Shown: one piece after another, positions 59,314 to 64,000 of the stretch
Layout: each line of letters begins with the position of its first letter
How positions within the stretch are numbered: the first letter of the stretch is position 1
Assembly (NCBI GenBank): GCA_018296165.2
Contig: JACKQL020000018.1
Location: forward strand, 248,001-312,000
DNA length: 64,000 nucleotides
Reading direction: 5' to 3'
From: Termitomyces sp. T153
Taxonomy: Eukaryota > Basidiomycota > Agaricomycetes > Agaricales > Lyophyllaceae
Made by a program: the position numbers and the translations under genes
Notes under the pieces: generated by a model
What the model was told of the DNA's origin: nothing
What the model saw: the letters and a program-made list of their open reading frames with translations, nothing else
Databases searched by the model: none

Positions 59314-60130
59314 TGCTGTCGGACCGCACGTTGTGTTTATACGTTTTTTGGAGGACCGTTGCTCCCGCTCATTAGTCGTTAATGGTTACGTGTCAATAGA
59401 TTTAGATTCTCATGGAACGGTGCTGTGTACTTGCTGTGTACATCAACAAAATAAACAAACCTTGACTACAACCTCGACCACTGTCACTCTACAACTACTA
59501 TCTCGACCAAGACCACGACTATGGCCGGCATTAGATTCGGCAGGCATAGGGAGAGTCGAGTCACAGCGGTCACGGACAGCAATTACGACGCGACCACGGT
59601 GACACATGAATTGATGCGTGGCGCTGACCGCACTTGTGCGTGACTGCTTACATAACACCTGCCATGGTTTGATTCGACGTCGTGAACAACCAAAACGAGC
59701 AAATCAGATCTGGTCTGAGCCATGGCCCCATCTCCTTAGTCATGCTGAACGTGGACCGCTTGGCACTTCCACGGCTTGTCCACGCTGCCGGCAGGGCACA
59801 TAGACCTGAAAGACGTGATATTTTCTTCCCACAATCATAAGCTCAAGAGTTGCCAATCCAGAACGGTTGATGTTTACCCCATGATTTTTTTGTCAATCCT
59901 TCTTATTTGTGAATCGAGAGTTTTGAGGTTTGGACTGAGGGACTTTGTCACATTTGGCCGTACCAGAGGAATCAATATTATGACTTGTATGAACTAGCCT
60001 GATCTGATTTTGACCACTCAATAAAAATGCCAGACAATTCATTATATAGATGTGAATTTCTTGTCAATAAAAGAAACCATGCAAGGTTCTAACATCGTAC
60101 TAGAACAAAGGAAGCTAAATTCAAATACAA
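59314..60130. other. intergenic gap, no supported gene
   Basis: Overlapping short frames only. It lies between the start of the 170-residue gene and the 3' end of kinase copy 2. Confidence 0.5.
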
Positions 60131-61659
60131 TCAGTCTACCCCAACAAAAAAGGGGTCGGACAACAGGTCCCCAGCATCAGATCTATCATTTGGATTGAGA
60201 CGCAAGCAGCGGGACAAGAGCTGGCAAGTTGATGCAACATCAGCGTCGCTGAGCCAACCTAATTTCTTGATTTTTGCACAATAGTCATCGCCCGAGCAGG
60301 GTGGCATTGACAACAAATGACCTGAGAATATAATTAGTTTGCTGGCCAATGTAGAAGCTGTGAGCGCACCGTTTTCGTTGAAATAGTCCCCGACCTTCTG
60401 CCCTTGGGAGAGTTGGTCTAGGGAAAACTGTTCCCCAGTAATAGTCATCATCTGATACAGTAAATTAGCATCTTCATTGAGGTTATATTCAGGTAGGGGG
60501 GTCCAATCAAAGAGCGATTTTCCTGTCATGAGTTCGAAAACCTTGTAGTGGCATACAAGTGTCAGTAATGAAGTCGAACATGAACGGAAGGTCATACCAA
60601 ACACCCAAACTGCCATATGTCTGCTTTCTCATTCCACGAGGAAAAAATCACACTTTCTGGAGGACGATGCGGAGGAATACCAACGGGTTGAGCAGGTCGG
60701 TCGGAACACGGCTGAGCTGGAAATGATATTGAGTGGACGAATCAAACGAAAGATATCAAACAAACCATGGCTAAAGTCACCGAGCAGGAATGTACTGTTC
60801 ATGGATCTTGAAGAGATGGCAAGGGAAGAGGCTGAGAAACAGCAGGCTGGACAATGCCAGATGGAGAGTCTTCCGGGTCATGACGTCGAGATGGGTCAGA
60901 GATCAACAAAGATGTGATATCTTCGGTAGACATGTCAGTAGTGAAAAAGATGTTGTCGAGCTTCAAGTCAGTGTGGATGTATCCATGCTTGTGTGTATGA
61001 GCAATACCACGTAGGATGTGCAGAACGATACGCTTTCGGAGAGGTAATGGGAGCGGACGGTGATGCTTGACAAGTCTGTCAACATTACCGCCATGTAATT
61101 GAGTCACAAATCCGATATGATTGCCGTCCATGCCTTGGCCTTCCATGCTGAAAGCAGCATAGATTTGAAGAACATGAGGAGATCGCGGTTTGGTCACCGT
61201 CACTGCTTGAAGAGCATCAAATTCAAAAGTACGCTCGCCACGATTAACAAGGATGTTCTCATATCCTGTGATTGCTTTGACAGCCACATACATCTTGAGC
61301 CTATAAATAATAATGGGCAGGGATAAAAAATGGCAATTTGAAACATACCTTTGGTCGAAGGCTAGCCATATGCTAGAAGACATGCCCCAACCAAGCTTCC
61401 GCTTGATGATCCATTGGTCCTTGATAACTTGCTCGAATTCGAGCCGAGGCCAGCCATATCCTTGACTAGCCTGAAAGCCAAGAGGTTCCGAGAAACAGGC
61501 GTACTTCTTTATTATGATGGGTTCGCCGTCGTGAATAGATTTATGGCGGACTACAGGATACTCTGATACAGCAGTCGATGTCAGCTGTCTTGAGAAGACG
61601 GATCGACGAAGATAGTGTAGAGCATGTGTATGACGTATGCGAGGCAGAAAATGGGCCAT
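60131..61659 (-). pseudogene. SRPK-like protein kinase, copy 2, one-base frameshift before DFG
   Basis: Start MAHFLPRIRHTHALHYLRRS (Arg/His-rich, presequence-like, then VFSRQLTS). Exons 61659-61349, 61300-60766, 60716-60598, 60541-about 60370 and the last to 60131. ATP loop KLGWGMSSSIWLAFDQ is intact; MYVAVKAITGYEN, HTDLKLDNIFF, LLGDFSH, PPHRPPESVIFSSWNEKADI, VFELMTGKSLFDW and DLLSDPFFVGVD follow. Between SLPSLQD and MNSTFLLGD one base is missing (copy 1 has GACGCCATG, here GATCCATG, near 60,810), so the frame breaks and no intron fits the gap. Otherwise open. A read or assembly error is the main alternative; then this would be a working kinase. Confidence 0.7.
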
Positions 61660-61999
61660 GTTGAGGTTTGAGTCGATGCATGCGCTATTCTGGCTACTGT
61701 TATGATCTCACAATAGGAAAAACCAACAACAACAAAGTCAACCTTTTCTTTCGTACGATACACATAGGTCTTTTATACTGAGGAATAACTATCATATGCG
61801 AATGAACGAGTATCGTACGTAATTCTTATAGGTAGAACAAAGGGCAAGAAAGCTCGGGTGAGTATCGATAAACAAATATTGTAGGGAATTGGCACGTGTT
61901 AGAGGCGATTCATGGCGGCTACCTGTGACCGTCTTGTCTAACCGAACGATTTTTGTACCGAGAATGTGTCCTCGATCATCGATCGTTCCTTCGCTAATA

Positions 62000-62420
62000 A
62001 TCAGAGAAATAACGCCTGCCATTTCTTGATATGACGCGCCATTCGAACACCCCAAACTCCCAACTCATGCGCAGCGATGCGGAGGTTGCGATGCGCGAAA
62101 AGGGTCTTGGGTGGATTCTCCGTATGCTCAGGGGCGATCTTCGTGTGAACGACGCGATGGATGCAGACACAAAACCCGAGGTACCAAAGACTGCGACACT
62201 CCAGCCTGGGTTGACCATGTAGCCCAAGAAGACGGTCGACCTGGAAGTGATGGCGTTCGGCCTGAGCGGATATCTGATGAGCAACAAGAAGTGTAAGTTG
62301 CCTGAAGACTCGTTTAAGTGCGCAAAAAAGGGATACAAGGAGATCATGTTCTTGTGCCCATGAGCTTGCGCAGAGGGAGCTTGTCCTGGCGAGAAGCTGC
62401 CGTCCTGGACATGCGAGGCG
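62000..62420 (-). CDS. possible small single-TM protein
   Basis: Minus-strand reading (GQAPSAQAHGHKNMISL, spliced over GTATCC...ATCAG, then YPLRPNAITSR, LGYMVNPGWSV and AVFGTSGFVSASIASFTRR) shows a hydrophobic segment flanked by basic residues, ending ...GVFEWRVISRNGRRYFSDY near 61,994. The start is not determined and I do not recognise the family. The opposite strand is also open for part of the length. Confidence 0.35.
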
Positions 62421-62871
62421 TTTACAGTTACCCATCGCGTTTGGGACGGACGAGCCGATTCTCTTGTGTGCGTCTATGGGTGCTGGAAATGTGCGTCATC
62501 GCATTCGCAGCGCATACATATACTAAACTAACATTGATTGCGAAATGTAAGTTTGATGCCGTCAATGATCAGATCAACAGATCAAACTTTGTTTTCACAG
62601 TTGTTCGGAGGCTCAGTTACACGCAACTTCACGTAGAACAGAAGTAATGTATTATATATTTTAATATGATTTATTTGCTAGCTTGAGACGGTCTCGTGTT
62701 TTCGAAAGGGCTCAAATAGTAATATTAGACTAAACCTGAAACAACTATTCACTCGTAAGCCTAAGTGATCCGCTCCCTGGGAATGGCCGAGCCGTGGCAA
62801 GTAATTGCTTGGCCATCCTCCCTGAAATCCTATCCCTTTTCTGTGCACGGACCATTGCGCTCTGCGTGGTA

Positions 62872-64000
62872 TTTTTTTTTTTTTTTTTTTTTTTCATTAT
62901 CATGTCCTGAGTGCTTGGCACTCATTTTACACGTTACACATGACAGACTATTTACACTACGAGAGAAATGGAATCCCTGTCCCCCCGCATATGTGGAGGA
63001 TGAACAAGTCAGTGATTCCAAACACTGTTTAGACTATTCTCCCCTGGTGCAGACTGTTGGGACCATACTGTTCGGGACTTCAGCTTGTGTCCAATATTGT
63101 TGCTGTCTCGTGACAAGGGCTGCTCAATGGGGGCTGGGGGGTTGGGACATGCAGCGGGTCTGCCATCCCATAATATGGTTCTCTATGAGTCTATAAAATG
63201 GGTGCATTGCCTTGTGCTGTTAATAATTGTTTGGGAGTATAATAAGTGTGATACTTTTGGGTTGAGGTGGGGGGCCTCATGTACCCCAGTGTCTAGTGCA
63301 GTTGTAATTGCTGGTTTGGTGGGTGTGTGTGTCATTGGGGCAGGGGCAGTCATGGATGTTAGGCTCATGGTTCTTGCAGGGTGTGTAAGCACTTTGTGGC
63401 ATCTGTGTATCTAAAGAGGTGCTTGAGAGTCTCAGGTGCAGACAACAGGTAGGAAGTGGACTCAGCTTTTCTCTTCAGTGGTCTTGTTAAGTGTATGAAT
63501 CTTTTGTGGGCATATTTTGGACATTTGAGAAGGAAGTGTTTGACATTCTCTACTGAGAGGTCTCCACAGTGTGGGCATAGTGGGGTCTTAGCTCTCTGGA
63601 TCCCAAAGAGGTGGTGGTTGAGAGGGATATGGCCTGTCCTCAGTTGCGTTAAGATGGCTGATTGCTTGCATTTGAGAGGCTTTATTATCCTCATGTAGTC
63701 TTTGGATGGAGCTGTCTTGTTGAACTGAGTTATTGCTTTTGCCCAGGGTGATTTCTTCCAACGCTGTTTCCAGAGGGCCCACATTGCCACTAAGTCAGCT
63801 TGACATTGTGCCAGGATGCTTGTTGGTAGGGACTTGCACCTTAGGAATGTTGGCAGTGAATTCTGGGGGCTGGACACCCCTGTTGCAGCTTCTTTTGCCA
63901 GCTAGTTGGCTTTCTCATTTGGGGTGAATCCTTTGTGGCCAGGTGACCAATGCATCTGGAGTCTGATCACACCCCTGGACTGGGGAGCTCACTCTTTACC
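62872..64000 (-). mobile_element. LINE, 3' end of a second copy (RNase H tail), runs off window
   Basis: The T-run at 62872-62894 on the plus strand is the poly(A) of a minus-strand LINE. Upstream on that strand: MHWSPGHKGFTPNEKAN and LAKEAA (end of RNase H) near the right edge, then WKQRWKKSPWAKAITQFNKT, KQSAILTQLRTGHIPLNHHL and the zinc-binding CPHCGDLSVENVKHFLLKCP, ending ...LHTLQEP at 63365. It is the same family as the 23.9-33.6 kb element (compare LWQRRWKKSPRFPK and CPHCRELAVETIKHF). The visible tail is open, CpG-poor, with a TAG where Asp is expected in RNase H (AN-stop-LAKEAA). Confidence 0.85.

Overview
The window reads as nuclear DNA of an Agaricomycete (mushroom-forming basidiomycete). 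The genes carry many short introns of about 48-65 nt with GT...AG ends. The gene set fits that group: DUF6534-type membrane proteins, an AA3 GMC oxidoreductase, fungalysin, Exo70, NADP-glutamate dehydrogenase, a NF-YB histone-fold subunit and SRPK-like kinases. The mobile elements are also of families typical of that group. All names come from motif recognition by eye; no database search was run.

Layout. 0-7 kb: a partial DUF6534 protein (minus), an uncertain hypothetical gene with a 33-bp tandem repeat beside it, and a complete four-exon gene ending in a beta-prism (MABP-like) motif. 8.1-16.2 kb: a CpG-poor graveyard holding a DDE transposase relic (minus) and the gag-pro/linker part of a Ty3/gypsy element (plus). 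The gypsy relic stops abruptly at about 16,242 against a broken O-methyltransferase gene. 17.4-19 kb: an intact NADP-glutamate dehydrogenase. 20.4-20.95 kb: a 50-bp tandem repeat, a TATA box and a three-exon, 34-residue metallothionein with 11 Cys that ordinary ORF calling misses.

22.3-33.6 kb is a second mobile-element cluster. It holds a tyrosine-recombinase (Crypton-like) relic followed by a full-length but dead LINE (gag-like ORF1, AP-endonuclease/RT/RNase H ORF2, A20 tail). A solo LTR sits inside the ORF1 zinc knuckle. That LTR was itself hit twice by inverted copies of the same LTR family, each with its own 5-bp target duplication.

33.6-45.9 kb: a second multi-TM protein, Exo70 (ten exons including a 12-nt micro-exon), a secreted M36 fungalysin, and NF-YB. 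46.4-48.7 kb: a tandem segmental duplication of a small unknown gene, one copy dead and one readable. 48.9-53.6 kb: a secreted aryl-alcohol-oxidase-like GMC enzyme and a disordered hypothetical protein. 54.3 kb: a metallothionein pseudogene. 56.4-61.7 kb: two SRPK-like kinase genes in inverted orientation, each with a different single frameshift, flanking a complete 170-residue unknown gene. 62.9-64 kb: the 3' end of a second LINE (minus).

The intact genes do not form an obvious pathway. The clearest themes are secretion and extracellular digestion (Exo70, fungalysin, GMC oxidase), nitrogen and metal homeostasis (glutamate dehydrogenase, metallothionein), and layered transposon insertion with C-to-T decay.
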